DNA of 64,000 bases. Origin: Dorea_A sp016295505. Lineage in GTDB: Bacteria > Bacillota > Clostridia > Lachnospirales > Lachnospiraceae. The stretch lies in the NCBI RefSeq assembly GCF_039832105.1, contig NZ_JBDOHS010000002.1:186001-250000 (forward strand). The letters run 5' to 3'. The first letter of the stretch is position 1. The number at the start of each line of letters is the position of its first letter. This document shows, in pieces, positions 17,879-26,451 of this stretch. The notes under the pieces are model-generated. The model had not been told where the DNA came from. It saw only the letters and a program-made list of their open reading frames with translations, and did no database searches. The translations under genes and the position numbers were made by a program.

Positions 17879-19312
17879 TTATTTTAACATTTCTTTTAAT
17901 TTTTGATTTACCATTCCTGGATTTGCCTTTCCTTTCATGGCCTTCATCGTCTGACCCACCAGTGCGCCAAGTGCCTTTTCTTTTCCTCCTCTGTAATCTG
18001 CAACTGCCTGTGGATTATCTGCAATTACTTTCTCCAGAACAGCCTCCAGTGCACCTTCATCATTCACTGTTTTCAACCCGTGTTCTTCCACATACTGATC
18101 CGGATCTACATCTTTTGCAAAAATCTGCTCAAACACCTCTTTTGCTACGGAACTGTTGACCGTTCCTGCTTCTGTAAGTTCAATCAGCTTTGCAAGATTC
18201 TCCGGCGAAAATCTGATATCTTCCGGCTCCATTCCCTGTTCTTTTAAGAGACGCATCGTCTCCACCATGAGCCAGTTGGATACCTTTTTGGGCTTTCCAC
18301 AGATGGCAGTCGTTTTCTCAAAAATATCCGCCATATGTTTTGATTCCGTGATAATCTCTGCATCGTATTGCGGAATATCAAATTCCTTTTTGTAACGCTG
18401 AAGCTTCTCATCACGGAATTCCGGCTGCCGGGATCTGATCTTTTCAATCCATTCATCACTGATCACGATCGGTACAAGATCCGGTTCCGGGAAATAGCGA
18501 TAATCCTGTGCGTCCTCCTTGGAACGCATCGCATGTGATGATTCTTTGTTATCATCCCATCTTCTGGTCTCCTGAATAACCGCTTTTCCGGCCTCAATCA
18601 GCTCAATCTGGCGTTCGCGCTCTCCTTCGATGGCTCTTGCAATCGCCTTGAAAGAGTTCAGGTTCTTCATCTCTGTACGGGTCCCGAATTCTTTTGTTCC
18701 TGCTTCTCTGACGGACAGGTTTACATCTGCTCGCATCGATCCTTCCTGAAGCTTACAGTCGGAAGCGCCAAGATACTGGATAATCGTGCGTAGTTTTTCC
18801 AGATATGCGATTACCTCATCCGCGGAGCGCATATCCGGTTCTGACACGATCTCAACCAATGGTACACCGCTTCGGTTGTAGTCAACCAGAGAAGTATCAT
18901 CCCATTCATCATGAATCAGTTTGCCCGCATCCTCTTCCATATGCATTTCATGGATGCGAACCTTCTTTCTGGTATCTCCGACTTCAATCTCTACATATCC
19001 ATTTCTGGCAATCGGCAGATACAGCTGTGAAATCTGGTAATTCTGCGGATTGTCCGGATAGAAATAATTTTTTCTGTCAAATTTACATACCTTTGTAATA
19101 TCACAATTCGTTGCCAGACCTATCGCCATTGCATATTCTACTACCTGTTTGTTTAACACGGGAAGAGATCCGGGCATACCGGTACATACCGGACAGGTGT
19201 GTGTATTTGGCGCACCTCCGAATTCCGTACTGCAGGAACAGAATATTTTCGTCTTAGTTGCAAGTTCCACATGGACTTCCAGTCCGATAACGGTTTCATA
19301 TTGCTTTGCCAT
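17879..19312 (-). CDS. gatB: Asp/Glu-tRNA(Asn/Gln) amidotransferase subunit B
   Basis: A 477-residue GatB. The start YETVIGLEVHVEL, the zinc-site region CSCSTEFGGAPNTHTCPVC, and the block KNYFYPDNPQNYQISQ are typical. The C-terminal YqeY-like helical domain ends with GQTMKAMKGKANPGMVNQKL, the tRNA-binding tail. It phosphorylates Asp-tRNA(Asn) or Glu-tRNA(Gln) and receives ammonia from GatA. It follows gatA by two bases in the order aspS-gatC-gatA-gatB. Confidence 0.96.
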   Translation of the reverse strand: MAKQYETVIGLEVHVELATKTKIFCSCSTEFGGAPNTHTCPVCTGMPGSLPVLNKQVVEYAMAIGLATNCDITKVCKFDRKNYFYPDNPQNYQISQLYLPIARNGYVEIEVGDTRKKVRIHEMHMEEDAGKLIHDEWDDTSLVDYNRSGVPLVEIVSEPDMRSADEVIAYLEKLRTIIQYLGASDCKLQEGSMRADVNLSVREAGTKEFGTRTEMKNLNSFKAIARAIEGERERQIELIEAGKAVIQETRRWDDNKESSHAMRSKEDAQDYRYFPEPDLVPIVISDEWIEKIRSRQPEFRDEKLQRYKKEFDIPQYDAEIITESKHMADIFEKTTAICGKPKKVSNWLMVETMRLLKEQGMEPEDIRFSPENLAKLIELTEAGTVNSSVAKEVFEQIFAKDVDPDQYVEEHGLKTVNDEGALEAVLEKVIADNPQAVADYRGGKEKALGALVGQTMKAMKGKANPGMVNQKLKEMLK

Positions 19313-19314
19313 GA

Positions 19315-20784
19315 TTATCTTGCCTCCTTTGCGATCTCTGGTCTTTCATATGTCTTTGTCTGTTCAAATGTATATGCTGCGCGGATAATCTTATTTTCCT
19401 CAAAACAGTTTCCGATGATCTGCATACCAACCGGCAGTCCCTTCGTATCCTTCCCGACCGGGATCGTGATTCCCGGAAGGCCCGCAAGGTTCACGGATAT
19501 CGTATAAATATCTCCCAGATACATTTTAATCGGATCACTTAAGCTCTTTCCAATCTCAGGAGCTGTTGTCGGTGCTGCCGGAGCAATGATCACATCATAT
19601 TTTTCAAATGCCCGATCAAATTCCTGCTTGATCAGTGCCTTCGTCCGAAGTGCCTTCAGATAATATGCATCATAGTATCCGGAGCTCAGAACGAATGATC
19701 CGAGCATAATTCTTCTCTTTACTTCCGGTCCGAAACCTTCGGAACGTGTCTTTTTATACATATTATGAAGTCCTTCATATTCTTCCGTACGATATCCGTA
19801 CTTGACACCGTCAAATCGTGCAAGATTAGAGCTTGCTTCTGCAGATGCGATGACATAATACGCAGGAATCGCATATTTCACCAGATTCAGATCAAATTCT
19901 TCTACGATTGCTCCTTTTCCTTCCAGCACCTTTACTGCATTCAGGATAGACTCTCTTACTTCTGCATCCAGGCCATCACCAAAGTAGCTTCTCGGAATTC
20001 CGATCCGCATCCCCTTCACGTCACTTTTCAGTGCACTTGTAAATCCATAAGTTTCCCGCGCAATGGATGTACTGTCTTTTAGATCATAAGATGCAATCGC
20101 CTCCAGAATCGTTGCGCAGTCTGTAACATCTTTCGCAATCGGTCCGATCTGATCCAGAGAAGATCCATAAGCGACCAGACCATAACGGGATACCGTTCCG
20201 TACGTCGGCTTAATGCCGACAACTCCACAGAAGGAGCTTGGCTGACGAATGGAACCACCTGTATCAGATCCCAGTGCGTACGGGCATTCTTCTGCTGCAA
20301 CCGCTGCGCAGGAACCACCGGAAGATCCACCCGGAACATGATTCAGATTCCATGGGTTCTTCGTTGCACCATAGTAAGATGTCTCCGTGGTACTTCCCAT
20401 GGCAAATTCATCCATATTCGTCTTGCCAATGATGACAGCGCCTGCCTTTTCCAGATTCAGCACCGCTTCTGAAGTGAATGTCGGTCTGAAGTTTTCCAGT
20501 ATTCTGGAACTGCAGGTCGTCAGCATATCTCTGGTACACATATTGTCCTTGATCGCAACCGGAACACCTGCAAGCGGACCGGTAAGAATTCCGGCATCAA
20601 TCTGTTTCTGCACTTCTTCTGCACGCTTCAACGCTCCTTCTTTATCGATCGTCACAAAGCTGTGCACATCTTTTTCTACTTTTTCTATCTGTGCAATGGA
20701 GGCTTTCACGGCATCCACTACAGATATTTCTTTTGCTTTGATCTTTTTCCCCAGCTCTACCGCCGTTAAGCTTGTGATATCCAT
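19315..20784 (-). CDS. gatA: Asp/Glu-tRNA(Asn/Gln) amidotransferase subunit A
   Basis: A 489-residue amidase-signature protein. The motif GGSSGGSCAAVAAEECPYALGSDTGGSIRQP (residues ~150-180, read here in pieces GGSSGGSC and GSDTGGSIRQP) contains the Lys-Ser-Ser catalytic set with upstream Lys in VAIKDN. GatA hydrolyses glutamine and channels ammonia to GatB. It lies 14 bp downstream of gatC. Confidence 0.96.
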   Translation of the reverse strand: MDITSLTAVELGKKIKAKEISVVDAVKASIAQIEKVEKDVHSFVTIDKEGALKRAEEVQKQIDAGILTGPLAGVPVAIKDNMCTRDMLTTCSSRILENFRPTFTSEAVLNLEKAGAVIIGKTNMDEFAMGSTTETSYYGATKNPWNLNHVPGGSSGGSCAAVAAEECPYALGSDTGGSIRQPSSFCGVVGIKPTYGTVSRYGLVAYGSSLDQIGPIAKDVTDCATILEAIASYDLKDSTSIARETYGFTSALKSDVKGMRIGIPRSYFGDGLDAEVRESILNAVKVLEGKGAIVEEFDLNLVKYAIPAYYVIASAEASSNLARFDGVKYGYRTEEYEGLHNMYKKTRSEGFGPEVKRRIMLGSFVLSSGYYDAYYLKALRTKALIKQEFDRAFEKYDVIIAPAAPTTAPEIGKSLSDPIKMYLGDIYTISVNLAGLPGITIPVGKDTKGLPVGMQIIGNCFEENKIIRAAYTFEQTKTYERPEIAKEAR

Positions 20785-20798
20785 ACTGCCATTTCCTC

Positions 20799-21092
20799 CT
20801 ATCCAATCGTCTTCGGTACTTTAAAGCTCTGGTCTTTCTGAAGTGGTGCATTGGCAAGGGTGTCTGCACTTCCATCTCCATTCGCCACTACATCCTCCCG
20901 AAATACATTGTGGACCGGAAATACATGGGACATTGGTTCAATCCCCTCCGTATCCAGTTCATTTAGTGTATCAATATAATCCAGCATCTTTTCCATGTCA
21001 GCCTTGGCATCCTCTTTTTCCTGACCGGACAGTTCCAGTTTTGCAAGAATACCTACATATTCAATGGTCTCATCTGATATTTTATTTGCCAT
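20799..21092 (-). CDS. gatC: Asp/Glu-tRNA(Asn/Gln) amidotransferase subunit C
   Basis: A 97-residue GatC, the small belt-like subunit that stabilises the GatA-GatB complex. ISDETIEYVGILAKLELS at the start and EGIEPMSHVFPVHNVFREDV in the second half are family-typical. It lies 32 bp downstream of aspS and shares its T-box-controlled transcript. Confidence 0.94.
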   Translation of the reverse strand: MANKISDETIEYVGILAKLELSGQEKEDAKADMEKMLDYIDTLNELDTEGIEPMSHVFPVHNVFREDVVANGDGSADTLANAPLQKDQSFKVPKTIG

Positions 21093-21124
21093 TCTTTTTT
21101 CCTCCTGATTTCCTTCTCTCTCTA

Positions 21125-22459
21125 CTAAGGCTCCAATCTGCTCAGGTCTCTTGGGAACAATGTTGTCTCTCTTACATTATCTTCCCCGATCAGCTGCATT
21201 GTCAGACGTTCCAGACCGATTCCCAGACCTCCGTGAGGCGGCATCCCATGTTTGAAGGTCGCCAGATACTGCTCCATGCCCTCTTCTGACATGCCCCTTG
21301 CCGCAATCTTCTCTGTCAGCATCTTATAGTCATGAATACGCTGTCCGCCGGTTGTAATCTCAAGCCCCCGGAACAACAGATCAAAACTTAACGTATATCT
21401 GGTATCCTCCGGATCATCCATTGCATAAAACGGACGCTTTTTGGACGGATAATGTGTCACAAATACAAAGTCACTGTCCCACTCTTCTTTTGCATAACGT
21501 CCGATCAGTACTTCTTCTTCCGGCTCCAGGTCAAATGGGTTTCTCATTTTATGACCATACTTTTCAGCTACCAGTTCTTTAATCTCTTTAAACGGAACTG
21601 CCGGAATCTGATCCACCTTCGGAAGTGTCACTCCGAGGATCTTTAACTCTTTTGCATACTCCTTATCCAGAAGCTCCATCGCATACTGCAGAAATCCTGT
21701 TTCCATCGCCATGATATCTTCAAAACCATCAATATATCCCATCTCGAAATCAAGGCTGGTGTATTCATTCAGATGGCGTTTTGTGTTATGTTTTTCAGCA
21801 CGGAATACCGGCGCAGTCTCGAACACTCTGTCAAATACGCCTACCATCATCTGTTTATAAAACTGTGGGCTCTGTGCCAGTACTGCCGGTCTGTGAAAAT
21901 ATTCCAGTTTAAAAATATTCGCTCCGCCCTCAGCTCCTTTTGCACCGATCTTCGGTGTATGGATCTCCGTAAATCCCTGGCTGTACAGAAAATCCCGGAA
22001 TGCTCTGGTAAGTCCTTCCTGTATTCTGAACTTTGCACGTTCTCTGATATTTCTAAGAGAAATAGAGCGATAATTCAATTTTGCCTCAAGAGACGTATTT
22101 AACTTCCATTTGGATATTGCAAGCGGCATCATCTCATCTGCCGGCTCACTTAATATCCTCAGTTTTTCCATACGGACTTCAATTCCGTTTGGTGCTTTCT
22201 CATTTGCCTCCAGAACACCTTCTACCTCTATCGTTGCCGCTTCCTGAATCTCTTTCAGATCAAAATCTGCAGTTCCTTCTTCATATACACACTGAAGAAG
22301 TCCTTCTCTTTTTCTCAGGATCACAAATGCCACGGTACCCATATCGCGGATCGTATGAACCGCACCGTTTACCTTAACTATTGATCCCTGTACTGTCTGT
22401 TCCATCAATTCGCTGATTTCCAGTGTTTCTTTTGGCTGAACGCCTGTTAAATAATCCAT
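21125..22459 (-). CDS. aspS: archaeal-type aspartyl-tRNA synthetase (AspRS2)
   Basis: A 444-residue class IIb synthetase of the short archaeal genre, lacking the GAD insertion of bacterial AspRS. An N-terminal OB fold (anticodon binding) is followed by motif 1 FTEIHTPKIG, motif 2 FRAEKHNTKRHLNEYTSLD and motif 3 GGLGIGLERLTM. Its placement with gatCAB argues for a non-discriminating or tRNA(Asn)-specialised enzyme that charges tRNA(Asn) with Asp for amidation. Expression is governed by the upstream T-box. Confidence 0.93.
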   Translation of the reverse strand: MDYLTGVQPKETLEISELMEQTVQGSIVKVNGAVHTIRDMGTVAFVILRKREGLLQCVYEEGTADFDLKEIQEAATIEVEGVLEANEKAPNGIEVRMEKLRILSEPADEMMPLAISKWKLNTSLEAKLNYRSISLRNIRERAKFRIQEGLTRAFRDFLYSQGFTEIHTPKIGAKGAEGGANIFKLEYFHRPAVLAQSPQFYKQMMVGVFDRVFETAPVFRAEKHNTKRHLNEYTSLDFEMGYIDGFEDIMAMETGFLQYAMELLDKEYAKELKILGVTLPKVDQIPAVPFKEIKELVAEKYGHKMRNPFDLEPEEEVLIGRYAKEEWDSDFVFVTHYPSKKRPFYAMDDPEDTRYTLSFDLLFRGLEITTGGQRIHDYKMLTEKIAARGMSEEGMEQYLATFKHGMPPHGGLGIGLERLTMQLIGEDNVRETTLFPRDLSRLEP

Positions 22460-22498
22460 GCTGTTTTCCTCCTTTTCTTCCCGGGACGAATAGCTGGC

Positions 22499-22540
22499 AA
22501 AAAAAGAACCGTCCCGGAATACATACGTATTCCGGGACGG
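22499..22540 (-). terminator. T-box-controlled terminator
   Basis: On the minus strand CCGTCCCGGAATACG / CGTATTCCGGGACGG forms a GC-rich hairpin followed by TTCTTTTTTT. It competes with the T-box antiterminator and lies 40 bases before the aspS start. Confidence 0.9.
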
Positions 22541-22765
22541 ATATCATCTTCGCTATCCGCGGTACCACCCGCATTGAACCCAGCATCGGGTTCCTCTCTT
22601 GCGCGTAACGTGCGCCAACGTACTGACCTACTTAAGTTCAATCAGTCTGCTCCGGAGTGTTCCCTATTGTTCTTATTCCTCAAGTGGCGCTCTCAGTCGG
22701 TGACGCCTCATTCCTGTCAAGTTCCAAAGAACAGAGTCTCTTTCATCGCTTTACTTTGATAAATT
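22499..22765 (-). promoter_or_regulatory. T-box riboswitch of aspS-gatCAB, probable Asn specifier
   Basis: The transcript between promoter and aspS contains the T-box core GGTGGTACCGCGG (GGTACCACC on plus at 22561-22569), a preceding stem III (GCGCACG.. and GAACCCG/GGGTTC hairpins), and a leader beginning GATGAAAGAG typical of stem I. On the descending side of stem I the triplet AAC occurs at 22671-22669 and again at 22661-22659 in GGGAACACTC; both read Asn. Which one sits in the specifier loop I cannot settle without folding. Uncharged tRNA(Asn) would stabilise the antiterminator and raise AspRS2/GatCAB. Confidence 0.9.
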
Positions 22766-22779
22766 GAAATTTTTAATAT

Positions 22780-22808
22780 ATGTTAGCACATGTGTTTTTT
22801 GTTTGCAA
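22780..22808 (-). promoter_or_regulatory. promoter of T-box-aspS-gatCAB
   Basis: On the minus strand TTGCAA (22808-22803), a 17-base spacer and TAACAT (22785-22780). Transcription would begin near 22772, just ahead of the T-box leader. Confidence 0.65.
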
Positions 22809-22845
22809 GGGAAAATTTTCATTTTTTTATATTTAAACCATTTTT

Positions 22846-23742
22846 TCACACCGTAGAATCCATATTTGATCTCTTTGGCATCTCCACATTCATCCAGGTA
22901 TCATATATATTCCTTTTAAAGGCCTGTTCTTCCAGAATCACAGGAAGATTACATTCCTGTCTCCCGTTCCCGGACGCACGCAGATATCCCGTCTTCAGAT
23001 CCTCCCCCGAAAAATCATATCTGTCTTTCACATCAGCAAACAGCTCCGGATGCATCAGATAGACTGCAGCCGTAACATCCCAGTTATAAAATCCCTGGAT
23101 TCCATAATCCTCCTGGTTATAGCCAAACCAGTAATCTGTGCGTTCCCGAATATATTTCGCAATATCTCTGTCACTTGTAAACAGTTCTTTTTTATATTCT
23201 TCTTTCGTAAAGAGCACTTTCAGACAATTGTTCCCTGTGATAACAGAAACACGTCTGCCCTTTTCCAGAACCGTAAGAGACGCAAGCGGGTCACAGGAAA
23301 AATTGAGCTCATTCATCACCTTTTTTTCAAAAATCAGCGGCTCCGTAATCCCACCCATCAGCACGATCTCTTTTACATTTTCAAAAAACTTCGAATCCTG
23401 AAGATAAGCACCTCTTATATTCGTCAGAGAACCCGTCGCCAGAATCGACAGCTCTCCTTGGTACTTACGCGCCATATCGGCAAGATAATCCGCAGCCTCG
23501 CTCTGATAAGCACCCGCACAGTTTCCGCCTCTTTTCAAAGTAATATCTTCCCTTCCGATTTCCTTTAACATCTTTTGAATCGTCTGATGAACCGTCTCAA
23601 TATTACTGTTTCCAAATGTCGATGTAATCCCATGAACGATCGCATCCTTACATCCAAGCAGATACAGCAGTGCAAGCCCGTCATCCACATCACAATTCCT
23701 TACACCAAACGTATTATCACAATCATATACAATATGTTTCAT
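22846..23742 (-). CDS. divergent inosine-uridine nucleoside hydrolase
   Basis: A 298-residue nucleoside hydrolase-fold protein. The Ca2+-binding motif is present but altered: YDCDN, then TFGVRNC, then DVDDGLALLYLLG. There are about seven more residues between the first Asp pair and the DD than in the usual DTDPGIDDALAL. Later family elements are visible (LATGSLTNI, VLMGG, and NWDVTAAVYLMHPELF). It probably cleaves an N-glycosidic bond of a nucleoside or related compound. Its ATG overlaps the stop of the ABC ATPase (ATGA), making it the last gene of the YnjBCD-like operon. It therefore likely acts on an imported or modified nucleoside. Confidence 0.85.
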   Translation of the reverse strand: MKHIVYDCDNTFGVRNCDVDDGLALLYLLGCKDAIVHGITSTFGNSNIETVHQTIQKMLKEIGREDITLKRGGNCAGAYQSEAADYLADMARKYQGELSILATGSLTNIRGAYLQDSKFFENVKEIVLMGGITEPLIFEKKVMNELNFSCDPLASLTVLEKGRRVSVITGNNCLKVLFTKEEYKKELFTSDRDIAKYIRERTDYWFGYNQEDYGIQGFYNWDVTAAVYLMHPELFADVKDRYDFSGEDLKTGYLRASGNGRQECNLPVILEEQAFKRNIYDTWMNVEMPKRSNMDSTV

Positions 23743-24755
23743 TGAAAATAAACCACCTCTTTCTCGTTCACGGCAATTCCTGCATGATCCCCGATCTTCA
23801 GATTTCTTACACGTCTTTCATTCCCGGATACCGAACAGATCACCAGACTCTCTGAAGTCTTGATACTGATCTCAGCCGTCTCACCCATAAATTCTATTTT
23901 TTCAATCGTACCACATTCTCCCGCATCGACCAACCGAATACTGAAAGGACGTATCATGGCATCATATGTTCCATCCGGCATATCTGTCTTCCAGCTGCCA
24001 AGTCCACACCGGAATATCCCTTGCACAGCATTTCCCCGAAGATAATTCGTTTTTCCGAAATATTCCGCAACCGCTTTTGTCTTCGGATGATAGAAAATCT
24101 CTTCCGGAGATGCATATTGCAGGATTCTCCCCCCACTCATAAGTGCGATCCTGTCTGACATCTGAAGTGCTTCTCTCTTATCGTGTGTCACCAGAATCGT
24201 TGTAAGCTTCCATTCCTGATGCAGCCTTTTTACCAGAGCTCCCATCTCCATTCTCAGTTTCTCATCCAATCCGGAAAATGGTTCATCCAGAAGCAGTACT
24301 TTTGGCTCTGCCGCCAAAGCTCTTGCAAGAGCCACTCTTTGAAGCTGCCCTCCCGACATCTCCTTCATACGTCGATCTCCGTAACCGGACAGCTGAACAT
24401 CTTCAAGAAGCTTTTCCACACGTTTTTTTTGTTCTTTTTTCGGCACTTTCTTCAATTGCAGGGCAAAGGATATGTTTTTTTCTACTGTCATATGCGGAAA
24501 TAATCTCAGATCCTGAAATACGATGACCGTCCCCCGTTTTTCCGGTGCCACATGATCCATCTTCTGCCCGTCTATACTGATCGACCCGTCTTCTGTCTCC
24601 AGCAGTCCTGCAATACTTTTCAGCAATGTAGTTTTTCCACAGCCAGATGCACCAAGGAGTGAGACAAATTCTCCTTCTTTGATCTCCAGACTGACGTCAT
24701 GAAGAATCTCCTCTTTCTGCAGTTTTATACTCAAATTCTCTATTTTAAGGCTCAT
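23739..24755 (-). CDS. ABC importer ATPase, YnjD/PotA type
   Basis: A 338-residue ATPase: Walker A GASGCGKTT, Q-loop VIVFQDLRLFPHM, signature MSGGQLQRVALARAL, Walker B VLLLDEPFSGLD, H-loop TILVTHDKREAL. It has a C-terminal TOBE-like regulatory extension (MIRPFSIRL, EIEFMGETAEISI-like strands). It belongs with the polyamine/thiamine/iron group of importers and, by neighbours, is the YnjD counterpart. It follows the second permease by 17 bp. Confidence 0.9.
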   Translation of the reverse strand: MSLKIENLSIKLQKEEILHDVSLEIKEGEFVSLLGASGCGKTTLLKSIAGLLETEDGSISIDGQKMDHVAPEKRGTVIVFQDLRLFPHMTVEKNISFALQLKKVPKKEQKKRVEKLLEDVQLSGYGDRRMKEMSGGQLQRVALARALAAEPKVLLLDEPFSGLDEKLRMEMGALVKRLHQEWKLTTILVTHDKREALQMSDRIALMSGGRILQYASPEEIFYHPKTKAVAEYFGKTNYLRGNAVQGIFRCGLGSWKTDMPDGTYDAMIRPFSIRLVDAGECGTIEKIEFMGETAEISIKTSESLVICSVSGNERRVRNLKIGDHAGIAVNEKEVVYFQ

Positions 24756-24772
24756 GCTTTCTCCTAACTGTT

Positions 24773-25585
24773 CTATGAATAAAATTCTGTACTGTTATTT
24801 TTGCTGACTTTTCCCGCAGTCCATTCAAATATTCCAAACAACACCAGAGTAATCCCAAGAAAAATCACACTGTAAACACATGCAATATTTCTGTCTCCTC
24901 CCTGCAGATACGGAACCATTACGATTGTAAAAGTTTTTACCTGCCCGCCACCAATCAGCAGCGTCAGAAAATACTGGCTGAAAGATACGATATAAGCCAT
25001 GCTGAATGCTGACAGAAGAACCGGCACCAGAAGCGGAAGAGTAACTCTGAAAAACGCCTGACCTTCAGAAGCTCCAAGCACTCTTGCCTGTTCTTCCAGT
25101 CCATCTCCCAACGCCTCCGTCCCATCCATCAGAAGCCGGACCGCATACGGAAGAGAACAGACCAGATGTGCACATATAACTCCCCAAACCGTATTATTCC
25201 ATCCAAGTTTAATAAACGTAACCTGAATTCCCATGGCAAATACCGTCACCGGAACCATAAATGGCAGGATGGAACAGAAATACAAAACGTCCCTCCCCTT
25301 AAATTGATACAGCACCAGTGCCCTTGCAGTCATTGTTCCTATAACAACTGCCAATGCCGCCACCGCCAGTGAGATGAATACACTCGAAAGCATCATCTGC
25401 CCCAGCCGGGTGGATTTTCTGAGTATTCCCTCTACTGCACGGAATGAAAATACCTGCGGAAGAATGTCCGGCCATGCCCATCGCTCTGTAAATGCCCAGA
25501 TGATCATCCATACCACAGGAACAACAATCAGCAGTGCAAAAAACATCAATATAATTTTTATCATCCTATTATTTCTTGTTTTCAT
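24773..25585 (-). CDS. ABC importer permease, second half (YnjC-like)
   Basis: A 270-residue membrane protein with six predicted helices and the EAA-type cytoplasmic loop EEQARVLGASEGQAFFRVTLP. It overlaps the preceding permease gene by 4 bp. E. coli YnjC is one double-length protein; here two separate genes supply the equivalent halves. Confidence 0.88.
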   Translation of the reverse strand: MKTRNNRMIKIILMFFALLIVVPVVWMIIWAFTERWAWPDILPQVFSFRAVEGILRKSTRLGQMMLSSVFISLAVAALAVVIGTMTARALVLYQFKGRDVLYFCSILPFMVPVTVFAMGIQVTFIKLGWNNTVWGVICAHLVCSLPYAVRLLMDGTEALGDGLEEQARVLGASEGQAFFRVTLPLLVPVLLSAFSMAYIVSFSQYFLTLLIGGGQVKTFTIVMVPYLQGGDRNIACVYSVIFLGITLVLFGIFEWTAGKVSKNNSTEFYS

Positions 25586-26451
25586 TTTTTATCAGACAGC
25601 CCCTTTATATTTTTCTTCATCAATATAAAATAAGCCACTGCACAGAGCAGGGATATCATAATAATGATTCCATTCAGAGCCATCGCATACGGACGGTGCC
25701 TGAGGTCAGGATGAATATATTGTATATATGCCAGAATCGGAAGCGCTTTTGGCGACGTTGCTCCCAGGAGCAGAGGCAGTTCATAGGCCCCCAGGGCAAA
25801 TACAAATATGATCAGGAATCCGCTCAGAATTGTATTTCTGCACAGGGGAAGTGTAACTTTCCGAAACGCAGTCCATCTTCCCGCGCCAAGATTCACGGCT
25901 GCTTCTCCAAGATTATTATTGATATTGGCCATCAACGCAATCGTAAAATACACAATAAAAGGAATCTCCTTCCACAGATATGCCAGGATAATTCCCATTC
26001 CATGCGTATCATAGATAAACACAGGAAAATCCTTCTGATCCCGGATCATACCAAGTGCATATGCACATCTTGCCAGAAATCCATTCTGTGACAGAATATT
26101 GATTACAAACAAAGCCACAACAACATGGGGCACTGTAATCGGCAATTGAACGATCCTCATCATCAGACCTTTCGCCTTATCACTCATTACCAGAAGCATA
26201 CACAGAAAAACCCCCGCCACTGTTGCCAGCAATGCCGAGGTGAATGCAATATATAAACTGAAAAAAACGGATGTTAACATATCCGGTCTGGTCAATACTT
26301 CTTTATAATACTGCAGTGTTGGTTCCGTTAAATCAAATGCTGGAATCACCCCCAGACTTTGGATGATTCCAGTACATAATCCTATAAAAAACAATAATGT
26401 AAGTATTATTTGCGGAACTAACAACAGATATGGTGTCAGTCTCTTTCGCAT
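25582..26451 (-). CDS. ABC importer permease, first half (YnjC-like)
   Basis: A 289-residue membrane protein with an EAA loop EAAVNLGAGRWTAFRKVTLP and about six helices. Its start overlaps the stop of the substrate-binding protein gene, and it overlaps the second permease by 4 bp. This is tight coupling typical of one transport complex. Confidence 0.88.
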   Translation of the reverse strand: MRKRLTPYLLLVPQIILTLLFFIGLCTGIIQSLGVIPAFDLTEPTLQYYKEVLTRPDMLTSVFFSLYIAFTSALLATVAGVFLCMLLVMSDKAKGLMMRIVQLPITVPHVVVALFVINILSQNGFLARCAYALGMIRDQKDFPVFIYDTHGMGIILAYLWKEIPFIVYFTIALMANINNNLGEAAVNLGAGRWTAFRKVTLPLCRNTILSGFLIIFVFALGAYELPLLLGATSPKALPILAYIQYIHPDLRHRPYAMALNGIIIMISLLCAVAYFILMKKNIKGLSDKK

